A stretch of 64,000 bases of DNA from a bacterium BMS3Abin06 (GCA_002897895.1 BDSY01000032.1:1-64000), one strand, 5' to 3'. Counted from the stretch's first letter, positions 48,444 to 57,792 are shown. Made by a program: numbers and translations. Notes: a model not told the origin generated them from the sequence alone.

Positions 48444-50759
48444 ATGAATATTAAACCTGGAGGTAACATGAAAAAAGCAATAATGAAGCTTGTTGAATTC
48501 TCGGTAACCAGGCCCTGGACAGTTATTTTTCTGACGCTTATCCTCACTCTCATATTTTCCGCTCAATTTCCCAACATAAAAATAGACACAGACCCTGAGA
48601 ATATGCTGAGAGAAACGGAACCGGTCAGGGTTTTTCATCAACAGGTGAAAAAAGATTTCGGGATTAATGAGCTCATCGTACTCGGCATTGTAAGAGACGA
48701 CGGGATATTTCAGCCGGACAGTCTTGAAAAAATCAAAAGGATCACTGATGAAATACTGAGAATCAAAGGCGTTATAAGTGACGACGTTCTAAGCCTGACA
48801 GTTACAAACAACGTTGTAGCAGGCGGAGGGACTTTAAATGTCAGGCCTCCCATGCCAAGTGTGCCGGAAACCGGGGAAGATATTGAAAACCTCAGGAGAG
48901 AGGTGCTTGACAACCCTCTTTTCAGGGACCGCCTTGTATCCTCTGATGGTAAAGGAGCGGCAATATACATACCGATTGAAAGCAAGGACATTGCCCATGA
49001 TGTTGGAGAAAAGATAAAGGCAATATATGAAAATGAGCAGGGCCCTGAAAAGTATTATATGGCGGGACTCCCTATAGCGGAAGATACATTCGGCAATGAA
49101 ATGTTTCTCCAGATGGCTGTAGTTGCGCCAATGGCAGGCGGCCTCATAATGATTGTGCTCTTTATCATTTTCAAAAGAATCTCCCTTATTATCCCGACCA
49201 TGATTATTTCAATGCTCTCAGTGACATGGACAATGGGTACAATGATCGGCCTTGGATTTACAGTTCACATCATGTCCTCCATGATTCCCGTTTTTCTGAT
49301 GCCGATTGCGGTTTGTGACGGTGTGCATATTTTGAGTGATTTCTATGAACAATATCCCCGGTTGAAGGACAGGCGCAAAACGATCCTCACTGTCTTTGAT
49401 GAACTTTATAAACCGATGTTTTTTACTTCTCTTACAACCGCTGTCGGCTTTGCAAACCTTGCATGGGCCGACATACCGCCGGTAAGGGTTTTCGGTCTCT
49501 TTATCAGTCTCGGCGTATTATTTGCGTGGTTTCTCACAATGACATTTATTCCGGCTGCGTTAATGCTTGTATCAGAGAAGCGGTTAATATCTATTGCAGA
49601 AAAAAAGGCAGTCGGCAGCCCGATGCTCGCAAGACTTGGAAAGGTTTCGCTTTCAAAAAGCAGGGTGTTTGTTGCAAGCGGCGCAATCCTTCTTGCCACA
49701 GCAATGTATGGCGTTACCACTCTTTCTGTTAATGACAACCCTGTAAAGTGGTTCAAAAAGGACCATACCATAAGGATTGCAGACAGGGAGCTCAATAAAC
49801 TGATCGGGGGCACATACATTTCTTATCTTACGCTTCAGGCCTCAACTGAAGATGACATAAAGAGACCGGAAGTCATGAATTATATTGAAGGCCTGCAGGA
49901 ATATCTTGATACTGTTCCGATTGTGGGAAAAACCACTTCAATTGCCGATGTGGTAAAAAGGGTAAATTATGTATTGCATGATGAAGATAAAAAATACAGT
50001 ATTCTCCCGTCCTCAAAAGAGGCCATCGGTCAGTACCTGTTCCTCTTTTTAATGTCTTCTGCGCCGGATGAGCTTGACAACTTTGTTGATTATGATTTCA
50101 AAAAGGCAAATATATGGGTGCAGCTCAGATCAGGCGATAACAGGGATATGACATACGTGGTAAATCGTGTTGAAGATTACGTAAATAATAACCCGGCGCC
50201 GGAAGGAATAAAGCTTGAGTGGTCAGGACTTCCTTATCTGAATATAACATGGCAGAGGCTCATGGTAGTGGGCATGCTGGAGGCAACGATCGGCTCATGG
50301 TGGGTGATATTAATACTTTTAATTATACTGTTCCGCTCATTCTGGTGGGGGTTGACGGCAATGCTTCCTCTCGGCTTTTCAGTGCTGTTCAGCTACGGGT
50401 TAATAGGATTCAGCGGTCAGGAATATAATATGCCTGTTGCTGTCTGCTCAACACTTGCCCTTGGTCTGGGAGTTGATTTTGCAATACATTTTGTTTACAG
50501 ATTCAGAGAAAAATATAGAGAGACTCAGGATTTAGAGGCATCAATGCAGTGGACAATGGGAGGGGAGCCTGCCCTTGCTATTTTCAGAAATGCAGTAGTG
50601 GTAGGGATTGGTTTCCTGCCTCTCGTATTCGCCACCCTAACACCTTATGTAACTGTGGGATTATTCTTCGGCTCCCTCGCATTCTTTTCAGGTGTAACAA
50701 CACTTGTCTTTCTCCCGGCGCTGACAGGCAGCTTTAAGGGGCTTCTTCTGCGGACATGA
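48444..50759 (+). CDS. RND/MMPL family transporter
   Basis: Two large TM blocks; PIAVCDGVHILSDFYEQYPRLKDRRKTI; LGLGVDFAIHFVYRFREKY. Start may be internal (MKKAIMKLVEF). Confidence 0.92.
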   Translation: MNIKPGGNMKKAIMKLVEFSVTRPWTVIFLTLILTLIFSAQFPNIKIDTDPENMLRETEPVRVFHQQVKKDFGINELIVLGIVRDDGIFQPDSLEKIKRITDEILRIKGVISDDVLSLTVTNNVVAGGGTLNVRPPMPSVPETGEDIENLRREVLDNPLFRDRLVSSDGKGAAIYIPIESKDIAHDVGEKIKAIYENEQGPEKYYMAGLPIAEDTFGNEMFLQMAVVAPMAGGLIMIVLFIIFKRISLIIPTMIISMLSVTWTMGTMIGLGFTVHIMSSMIPVFLMPIAVCDGVHILSDFYEQYPRLKDRRKTILTVFDELYKPMFFTSLTTAVGFANLAWADIPPVRVFGLFISLGVLFAWFLTMTFIPAALMLVSEKRLISIAEKKAVGSPMLARLGKVSLSKSRVFVASGAILLATAMYGVTTLSVNDNPVKWFKKDHTIRIADRELNKLIGGTYISYLTLQASTEDDIKRPEVMNYIEGLQEYLDTVPIVGKTTSIADVVKRVNYVLHDEDKKYSILPSSKEAIGQYLFLFLMSSAPDELDNFVDYDFKKANIWVQLRSGDNRDMTYVVNRVEDYVNNNPAPEGIKLEWSGLPYLNITWQRLMVVGMLEATIGSWWVILILLIILFRSFWWGLTAMLPLGFSVLFSYGLIGFSGQEYNMPVAVCSTLALGLGVDFAIHFVYRFREKYRETQDLEASMQWTMGGEPALAIFRNAVVVGIGFLPLVFATLTPYVTVGLFFGSLAFFSGVTTLVFLPALTGSFKGLLLRT

Positions 50760-50796
50760 GAAGTAAAACAACGTTATCCTTGTAAAGGAGATTAAA

Positions 50797-51585
50797 ATGA
50801 TGAGATACTTAATTATACTTTTTGTATTATTTCTACCGATTCAGAGCCAGGCATTAACCGCGCAGGAAATTGTTAAAAAATCCCAGAAAGCATTTCTTTA
50901 CCAGGGCAAGGACTTCAAGGCAAGAGTCCTGATGAAACTCATCACAAAAAGCGGCAGGGAAAGGATAAGGGAAATGACCATGCTGAGGAAAAATTATGGT
51001 ACATCAGGAGGAGAGCAGAAGTATTTTATCTACTTTTTTAAACCGGCTGATGTAAGAGACATGACCTTCATGGTTTACAAATATCCCGGAAGAGATGACG
51101 ACAGATGGCTTTTTATTCCGGCAATAAACATGGTTAAACGGATTGCGGCAAGGGATAAGACATCAAGCTTTGTTGGTTCGGATTTTACGTACGAAGATAT
51201 TTCCGGAAGAGACCTGGAAGATGATATTCATACATTAATAAAAGAAGAAAAACTCGGGGGCAGAGAATGTCATGTAATCAAAAGCAGACCAAAGGCCGGA
51301 GATGTTAACTACAGTTATAAACTCTCATGGATAGACAAAGAAAACTTCCTGCCTCTTAAAGAAAAGTTTTATGATTTAAAAGGCGATCTCATGAAGGTTT
51401 TTACCGCTGACAGGTTCGGGGAAATTAAGGGCTATCCCACTGTTGTAGAGAGGACCATGAAAAATATCCGGAGCGGCCACAGAACAGAAGTCACATTTTT
51501 AAAGACAGATTATAACACCGGTATTCCGGACAGGCTTTTCAGCGAGCGATTCCTCAAGAGACCACCGAAAAAGTGGATAAAGTAA
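50797..51585 (+). CDS. Outer-membrane lipoprotein-sorting (LolA-like) protein
   Basis: Signal peptide; LTAQEIVKKSQKAFLYQGKDFKARVLMKLI; RDDDRWLFIPAINMVKRIAARDKTSSFVGSDFTYEDI. Confidence 0.88.
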   Translation: MMRYLIILFVLFLPIQSQALTAQEIVKKSQKAFLYQGKDFKARVLMKLITKSGRERIREMTMLRKNYGTSGGEQKYFIYFFKPADVRDMTFMVYKYPGRDDDRWLFIPAINMVKRIAARDKTSSFVGSDFTYEDISGRDLEDDIHTLIKEEKLGGRECHVIKSRPKAGDVNYSYKLSWIDKENFLPLKEKFYDLKGDLMKVFTADRFGEIKGYPTVVERTMKNIRSGHRTEVTFLKTDYNTGIPDRLFSERFLKRPPKKWIK

Positions 51586-51607
51586 AAGACTAAGGTAATA
51601 CTCTTAA

Positions 51608-52849
51608 GTGCTTAAAATATCATCTTATTTATTTCTTGCCATATTGTCAGTTCATAATATTGTCAGTGCTGATGAAATTAGCGTCAATGGTTTTATTCAG
51701 GGCAACTACTCTGCCAACCTGAACAGGCCAAATCCCGACGGCAGTGATTTTAAATGGGCGGAAGAGAAGATGCAGCTCAAAATAAGCGCTGATAAAGAAC
51801 CTTTTTATCTTTTCATTAAAACAGACCTGTCTTACGAGCATATTGATGAAAAATCCGACTTAGAGTTAAGAGAAGGTTATATAGACTACCTCGCTGATAA
51901 CTGGGACCTGCGTCTTGGCCGTCAGGTAATTACATGGGGCACAGGAGATTTGGTATTTATAAATGATATCTTTCCAAAGGACTATGAGGCATTTTTTTCA
52001 GGCAGACCAATGGAATACCTGAAAAAAGGGAGTGACGCTGTGAAAATCGGCATGTATCCTGCTTTTGCTTCAGCAGAGCTGGTTATTATCCCGTTTTTTG
52101 AGCATGACAACTTTCCGTCTAAAAGGAGATTCCGGATGTTTGATCCAATGCGTGGAGTTACAGACCGTTACAAGGAAGAGCCTTCAACCAAATTCGAAAA
52201 TACCGGGATTGCTTTGAGGGTTTATCGAAATATTGCCGGATTTGACACTTCCTTATATTTCTACCGGGGTTTTTTCAGGCAAGAGTCCATGCAGCCCGAT
52301 AGCGTGTCAGCGCCAACGAGGCTGACTCTTTTTTATCCCCGGCTTTCGGTTTACGGAGCAAGCTTGCAGTCAAGGGCATTTGATGGAATTGTAAGCTTTG
52401 AAGCCGGGTTTTATGATTCAAGACAGGACAGACACGGCACTGACCCTATGATACCGAATCAGTCAACACGTTTTTTGACAGGGTACCAAAAACAGATATG
52501 GGAAGATTTTACTTTAGGTTTGCAGTATTATGCATTATACATGAATGATTACTATCAATATGAAAAAAACCTGCCGGCGGGATTTCCGAAAGAGAAGGAA
52601 TGGCAGGATATCTTCACAGTAAGGCTGACCCATTTATTTATGCATCAGACGCTGAAATTTTCCTTCTTTTCATTCTGGAGTTTCTCTGATGAAGATTATA
52701 TGCTCATTCCGGAAGTTAAATACAATTTCACAGACCATCTCTGGGCCGCCTCAGGAATAAATATATTCGGTGGCGGAGAGGAATGGACCCGGTTTGGAAG
52801 TCTTGATAGAAATGACAATCTCTACGTTCAGATGAGGTATGAATTTTAA
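51608..52849 (+). CDS. Predicted outer-membrane beta-barrel (porin-like)
   Basis: Signal peptide; alternating strand pattern; LRLGRQVITWGTGDLVFINDIFPKDYEAFFSGRP; C-terminal YVQMRYEF. Confidence 0.75.
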   Translation: MLKISSYLFLAILSVHNIVSADEISVNGFIQGNYSANLNRPNPDGSDFKWAEEKMQLKISADKEPFYLFIKTDLSYEHIDEKSDLELREGYIDYLADNWDLRLGRQVITWGTGDLVFINDIFPKDYEAFFSGRPMEYLKKGSDAVKIGMYPAFASAELVIIPFFEHDNFPSKRRFRMFDPMRGVTDRYKEEPSTKFENTGIALRVYRNIAGFDTSLYFYRGFFRQESMQPDSVSAPTRLTLFYPRLSVYGASLQSRAFDGIVSFEAGFYDSRQDRHGTDPMIPNQSTRFLTGYQKQIWEDFTLGLQYYALYMNDYYQYEKNLPAGFPKEKEWQDIFTVRLTHLFMHQTLKFSFFSFWSFSDEDYMLIPEVKYNFTDHLWAASGINIFGGGEEWTRFGSLDRNDNLYVQMRYEF

Positions 52850-52941
52850 ACAGGAAAATAAAATAAAATTTTATGAAAAAAGTCCGGTCAATTTCATCCC
52901 CTTTGTGTAGATGAATTGCTCCAGGAAAGAGAGGTTATATT

Positions 52942-53697
52942 ATGTCTGATCTTCTTAAAAAAACAAGGGATGTAATCAGGAAAAAGTATCCGTCTTTTGA
53001 GTACACGGTTTTTAATGAGACTCCTGTCACCCCCCTTGCCAAACCTTTGCACGAATGTAAACTTGCATTGCTGACTACCGGCGGTCTTCATTTAAAAACA
53101 GATACACCGTTTGATACCAAACACCTTGAAGGAGACTGCTCTTACCGTATGCTTCCCAATGATCTCAAACATGAAGATATAATGGTGACACACGAATCAT
53201 ATGATCATAAATTTATAAACAAGGATCTGAATTGTGTATTTCCGATCGACAGAATGAGAGAATATGTGCAGGAAGGGAAGATCAAATCGCTCTCAGAAGA
53301 GCATTACAGTTTTATGGGGCATATTTATGTCACAGGCCCCCTTCTTGAGAATTCAGGAAAAGTCGGTAAACGCCTTAAAGAGCTCGGCGTTGATATTGCC
53401 TTCCTGACTCCCACCTGAGTTATCTGCAATCAGTCGGTCGGACTGATATCAAGAGGAATAGAAGAATCGGGAATCAGCGCTGTTTGCGTCACGTTCAGAA
53501 GAGATATTATCGAGCTTGTCAGACCGCCAAGGATATTGTCCCTGAAGTTTCCACCTGGCAAACCCCTCGGGAATCCGGGTGATAAAAAGATGCAGCGGGA
53601 TATTATCAATGCCGGTTTTGATCTCCTTCAAAAAGATATAAAAGATATGACAATAGTTGATCTGCCGTTTAAATTAAAAAAATTCGGGATATTTTAA
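52942..53697 (+). CDS. GrdB-family (selenoprotein B-like) candidate selenoprotein, in-frame UGA at 53416-53418
   Basis: Readthrough gives ...LGVDIAFLTPT-U-VICNQSVGLISRGIEESGISAVCVTFRRDIIELVRPPRILSLKFPPGKPLGNPGDKKMQRDIINAGFDLLQ...GIF*, matching the glycine/sarcosine/betaine reductase selenoprotein B family; UxxC; SECIS-like hairpin. Confidence 0.88.
53429..53447 (+). promoter_or_regulatory. Candidate bacterial SECIS element (GrdB-like)
   Basis: ATCAGTC-GGTCG-GACTGAT perfect 7-bp stem; loop starts 17 nt after UGA with G at positions 1-2. Confidence 0.78.
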
Positions 53698-53713
53698 CTG
53701 TAACAATTATGTC

Positions 53714-53865
53714 CTTAAGAGTACCGAGTTCTCTTTTAACATGTTGATTCTAAAGAAAACGTCATGACCACGCAGTTGTCATTCCCGCTTGTCGGGAATC
53801 CGGGAAAATCAAAGGGTTATAGATTCCGGACAAGCCGGAATGACAGAACTCGGTACTGTCGAGTT
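53714..53865. mobile_element. MITE-like element, copy 2
   Basis: Identical to 316-467; TIRs AGTACCGAGTTCT / AGAACTCGGTACT; 16 bp after the GrdB-like stop. Confidence 0.85.
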
Positions 53866-53873
53866 ATGTCGAA

Positions 53874-53908
53874 TTCGTAAAAAATCAGAACATGCCGTTT
53901 TTTACGAA
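53874..53908. repeat. Perfect 11-bp inverted repeat
   Basis: TTCGTAAAAAA ... TTTTTTACGAA. Confidence 0.7.
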
Positions 53909-54037
53909 AACATCGACTATTGACAGCCTCGAATTCCATGTCTGCAACAAAAAGCTTGAATAAATCCATAAAAAGGTTTAATTTATATAAAAGATTCCAA
54001 CAGATACTTCAACGCAGGTTAATGAGAATTATCAGGC

Positions 54038-54367
54038 ATGAATAAAAAAATTCATGAGATACATGCCGATATATGTAAGACACTGGGTAATGCTAAAAGG
54101 ATTGAAATCCTCAATGCCCTTGATAACAGGGAATTATCCGTTAGTGAGCTTGTTGATATTCTTGATATATCCCCTTCCAACATCTCCCAGCACCTTGCTA
54201 TCATGAGACAAAAGGGAATACTTACAGCAAGAAGAGAGGGAGTTAATATCTATTATAAAATATCCAATCCCAAGGTGAGCAAGGCATGCGCCCTGATGAG
54301 GGAGGTTCTTTTAGAACAGCTTGAAGACGGCCGGAAGATTGCAATGAAATACCTGCATGTGAAGTAA
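54038..54367 (+). CDS. ArsR family transcriptional regulator
   Basis: KTLGNAKRIEILNALDNRELSVSELVDILDISPSNISQHLAIMRQKGILTARREGVNIYYKI. Confidence 0.93.
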   Translation: MNKKIHEIHADICKTLGNAKRIEILNALDNRELSVSELVDILDISPSNISQHLAIMRQKGILTARREGVNIYYKISNPKVSKACALMREVLLEQLEDGRKIAMKYLHVK

Positions 54368-54427
54368 TTTTTCAAAGAGGTTTTATTAGTTTCTACAAAA
54401 CGACATAAAAATCAGGGAGGTGATGTT

Positions 54428-54955
54428 ATGAAGTTTTTGCAGAAAAAGTCATGGAATCCATATATTACAGGAGGCTTGATAGGGCTTTTGGCCATGTTTA
54501 CATTTTATACTGTTGACAGGCCTATGGGTATTGCCGGGGCTTTCTCTCAGACTACAGTCATGATACAGAGTATATTTGTTCCTGAATATGTGAACAACAA
54601 TGAATATATTCGGAAGACGATGCCTGAAGGTCCCGGGGTTAACTGGAGCTGGATGGTCTTTTTGGGAATATTCATAGGCGCTTTTATTTCCTCCAGGATG
54701 TCAGGTGAGTTTAAAAAAGAGATTGTGCCCGGGCTCTGGAAAAGCCGTTTTGGTTCAGGCAAAGTCAAGCGCTTAATTACTGCCTTTTGGGGAGGAGTAA
54801 TACTTTTATTCGGTGCGTTGTTAGCAGGGGGCTGTACTATGTGGCACGGGATAAACGGCTCTCTTCAGCTTGCGCTTTCCGGCTGGATATTTTTCATGAT
54901 TGTCTTTATCACAGGCATAATAAACGCCGGGATTCTATACAGGGGTGTGAAATGA
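54428..54955 (+). CDS. YeeE/YedE family transporter, N-terminal half
   Basis: NPYITGGLIGLLAMFTFYTVDRPMGIAGAFSQT; LLAGGCTMWHGINGSLQLALSG; TM protein. Confidence 0.88.
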   Translation: MKFLQKKSWNPYITGGLIGLLAMFTFYTVDRPMGIAGAFSQTTVMIQSIFVPEYVNNNEYIRKTMPEGPGVNWSWMVFLGIFIGAFISSRMSGEFKKEIVPGLWKSRFGSGKVKRLITAFWGGVILLFGALLAGGCTMWHGINGSLQLALSGWIFFMIVFITGIINAGILYRGVK

Positions 54956-55521
54956 CGGGGCCATTGGAAATAACAGGTATTCCGAGACTGATTTTAGGTC
55001 TGGCAACAGGAATAACACTTGGTATCCTTTTAGATAAAGGGCGACTCACAAAATACGAAACAATCGTGGGGCAGTTTTTACTTAAGGATTTTACCATGCT
55101 TAAAGTCATGCTCTCTGCGGTGCTCGCCGGCTCAATCGGCGTTTATTTTTTAGTGTATATTAATGCCGCAGAGCTTCATATTACACCGGTTATACCGGCA
55201 AGGCTTTTGATAGGCAGTACCATATTCGGCATTGGATTCGCGCTGTTAGGTTATTGACCCGGAAGCGGCGCCGGTGCTGTATGCACCGGAAAAATCGACG
55301 CCTTGACAGGAATAGTAATCGGCGGGTTAACAGGAGCGGGTCTGTATGCATATGTATATCCTTTGTTAAAGAATACGATTTTGGAAGGTAAGACTCCCGG
55401 TTATCTTACAATTGATAAATTACTGGGTGTTAATCCCTGGATTGTAATAGTTGGCCTTTCAGTGATGGTTTTAGCTGTTTTTTATGCAGTGGAGAGATAT
55501 GAGATGAAGATGAAACCGTAA
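54952..55521 (+). CDS. YeeE/YedE family C-terminal half, candidate selenoprotein with in-frame UGA at 55255-55257
   Basis: MTGPLEITGIPRLILGLATG...GIGFALLGY-U-PGSGAGAVCTGKIDALTGIVIGGLTGAGLYAYVYPLLK...EMKMKP*; UGA replaces the conserved Cys of GYCPG; SECIS-like hairpin; ATGA overlap with upstream half. Confidence 0.87.
55271..55289 (+). promoter_or_regulatory. Candidate bacterial SECIS element (YeeE)
   Basis: CCGGTGC-TGTAT-GCACCGG perfect 7-bp stem; loop starts 20 nt after UGA, G at loop position 2. Confidence 0.78.
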
Positions 55522-55530
55522 AAAACAATG

Positions 55531-55576
55531 TATCTGCAATCAGCCGGTCGGACTGATATCAAGAGGAATAGAAGAA
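55531..55576 (+). repeat. Degenerate duplicate of the GrdB-like SECIS region
   Basis: TATCTGCAATCAGCCGGTCGGACTGATATCAAGAGGAATAGAAGAA matches 53421-53466 with one mismatch. Confidence 0.85.
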
Positions 55577-55655
55577 CCAGGCAGTCACAGAGGCATAAAA
55601 AGAAAATGAGAAACTCATGCTTTGCTGAGGATTGCCGTACATAAACAGGCAAATC

Positions 55656-56243
55656 TTAAAATACGTACCTGATTAAGATAAAGCCGCCGGCAAGGAGTAT
55701 CACAAAAATAATACTCAAAATATTGAAGTATTTCTCAATGAAATCTTTGATAGCGGGCCCGAATTTCCAGATAAGGCCGGCAACGATAAAAAAGCGGGTG
55801 CTCCTGCCCAGAATAGAAGCGAGCATGAATGACCAGAAATCAAATTCAAAGACACCGGAGGCAATTGTGAACACTTTGTAAGGGATGGGAGTTATTGCTG
55901 CAATAAGTATCCCCAGAAAACCATACTCGTCATACTTTAATTTGATCGCGTTCATGATATCCTGCCCATGATAAAAATCTACGATGGGTCTGCCGACTGT
56001 TTCATAACCATAAAAACCTATGCAGTAACCGAGGATACCGCCAAGGACTGAGGCAATCATGCATATCAGGGCGTATTTGAAAGCTTTCTTTGGAATGGAA
56101 ATAGCTAAAGTTATCAGAAGCACATCAGGAGGCACAGGGAAAAAAGATGATTCACTGAAAGAGAGTAAAAAGAGGGCAGGAATTGCATAAGGGGTCTCAG
56201 CCCAGTGCAAAACCCAGTCATATAGCTTTTTGACAAATTTCAT
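55656..56243 (-). CDS. DedA/SNARE-associated (VTT) membrane protein
   Basis: FFPVPPDVLLITLAIS; GGILGYCIGFYGYETVGRPIVDFYHG; ITPIPYKVFTIASGVFEFDFWSFMLASILGRSTRFF. Confidence 0.9.
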   Translation of the reverse strand: MKFVKKLYDWVLHWAETPYAIPALFLLSFSESSFFPVPPDVLLITLAISIPKKAFKYALICMIASVLGGILGYCIGFYGYETVGRPIVDFYHGQDIMNAIKLKYDEYGFLGILIAAITPIPYKVFTIASGVFEFDFWSFMLASILGRSTRFFIVAGLIWKFGPAIKDFIEKYFNILSIIFVILLAGGFILIRYVF

Positions 56244-56530
56244 CTTTAAATTAACCGTCCGTGGAAAAAGAAATTATCACAAAAAAGGCGGGGTTAAATT
56301 CGCCGCCTTTTTTGTTAAGACTACTGCCTAACTTTCAGGGGTGGGTTTAACCGCCGCCGCTGCAAAGAAAGAAATTAAAACTCTTATTATTTTTCTCCTG
56401 ATTTATTATCTATTGACTTGATACATCTATATTTTAAAGGATTTTCTCATTAAGAACAATATTTAAATTATTTTCTTAAACCAGGTAGTTGAACCCTGAG
56501 AAAACCATTAATTAACAACCGGTTACCTCA

Positions 56531-57046
56531 TCACGCCGGGGCAGCTTTTTTGACGGCATCCGTTGCGAGCAAGTCCGCTTCTTTATTCATCTCCCTGCGG
56601 ACATGGATAATTTCATGATCATCAAACTCTTTTAAAATATTGCCTGCTTTGATCCAGAGCGGCATCAGATTTTTATTCTTTACCTTATAGATTCCGTTCA
56701 TCTGCCTTACCAGAAGTTCGGAATCCAGGAAAATTTTAATCTTCCTCAGTCCCAATGATCTCGCTTTTTCAAGTCCCTTTATCAGGGCTGTATATTCAGC
56801 AACATTATTTGTCGCAATTCCTATGTATTCGGATATCCTGTATTTTTTTCTCTTTCCATGCTCCCGGGCAATTTCATCTGCAAGATTAATTACGACACCA
56901 ATTCCGGACCTGCCCGGATTTCCGCTGGATGCGCCGTCACAATGCATCACCGCATGTCCCGTATCCTTGCTGTTCAAAGGCAAACGCCCTGTTTCAAACA
57001 AATCAGGCTGTGAGCTTTTCTTTTTTGTGTGAATATGGCCTGCCAT
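56531..57046 (-). CDS. Ribonuclease H-like protein
   Basis: VMHCDGASSGNPGRSGIGVVI; NVAEYTALIKGLEKARSLGLRKIKIFLDSELLVRQMNGIYKVKN. Confidence 0.92.
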   Translation of the reverse strand: MAGHIHTKKKSSQPDLFETGRLPLNSKDTGHAVMHCDGASSGNPGRSGIGVVINLADEIAREHGKRKKYRISEYIGIATNNVAEYTALIKGLEKARSLGLRKIKIFLDSELLVRQMNGIYKVKNKNLMPLWIKAGNILKEFDDHEIIHVRREMNKEADLLATDAVKKAAPA

Positions 57047-57792
57047 CAGGAGACTGGGGCGGTTTCCCCGGATTTACTCCCGTCTGGAGAGGGCTCCTTA
57101 TAATACAGAAATCTTTTGCAATAGAAACAGGTATAAATATCTTCATTCTTTTTTATGTCATTGTATAGCTGCGGCGGGATATTATAATTACAGCCGAGGC
57201 ATACTTCGTTTTTTGCAGGCACGACCGCCAGCCCTGATCTGTTCAAAAGGGTCATATACTGGGCGTAAATCTCTTTATCGATCCCTGCAATAAAATCTTT
57301 TCTTTTTGCCTTCTGCAGTTCCATCTCTATATTCAACTTCTTTTTCTCCTCTTCCAGCAGCTTTTCCCGCTCCTGAAAATCATCTTCAGCCTTCCTGATT
57401 TTCAACTCCTCTTCCTGCAGATTCTTTGTAAAATTCTCTATGTCTTCCATAAGGGTCAGGATTTCATCTTCAATTTTAGACTTGCTTTTTTCAAATCCCT
57501 CGATTTCCCTGAGATGGGCTTCATATTCCTTGTTTGTTTTAATTTCAGCGCTTCTGGATCGGAGTTTATTAATCTTATCCTGAATTTCTTCTAATTCCAG
57601 GTCCTTATTTTTTTTGCGCTTATTAAGCTCTTCGTGCTTTAATTTAAATTTCTGAAAAGAAGCGCTTGCCTCCTCAAGGGGAGTTTTAAACTGATCTAAT
57701 TTGTCCGGAAGTAATTCAATTTTATCGGCTAAAGAAATGATAACCGAATCTATTTCCTGAAGTTCAACTAAACGCCTTAGTTGTTCATTCAA
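57046..57792 (-). CDS. Coiled-coil protein with C-terminal zinc ribbon
   Basis: LVELQEIDSVI... coiled coil; VCLGCNYNIPPQLYNDIKKNEDIYTCFYCKRFLYY. Confidence 0.88.
   Translation of the reverse strand: MNEQLRRLVELQEIDSVIISLADKIELLPDKLDQFKTPLEEASASFQKFKLKHEELNKRKKNKDLELEEIQDKINKLRSRSAEIKTNKEYEAHLREIEGFEKSKSKIEDEILTLMEDIENFTKNLQEEELKIRKAEDDFQEREKLLEEEKKKLNIEMELQKAKRKDFIAGIDKEIYAQYMTLLNRSGLAVVPAKNEVCLGCNYNIPPQLYNDIKKNEDIYTCFYCKRFLYYKEPSPDGSKSGETAPVS

Noticed and set aside
55303-55521. Separate 72-aa protein called by the ORF track
   Set aside because: It is in frame with the upstream YeeE half across UGA 55255 and fits as its C-terminus.
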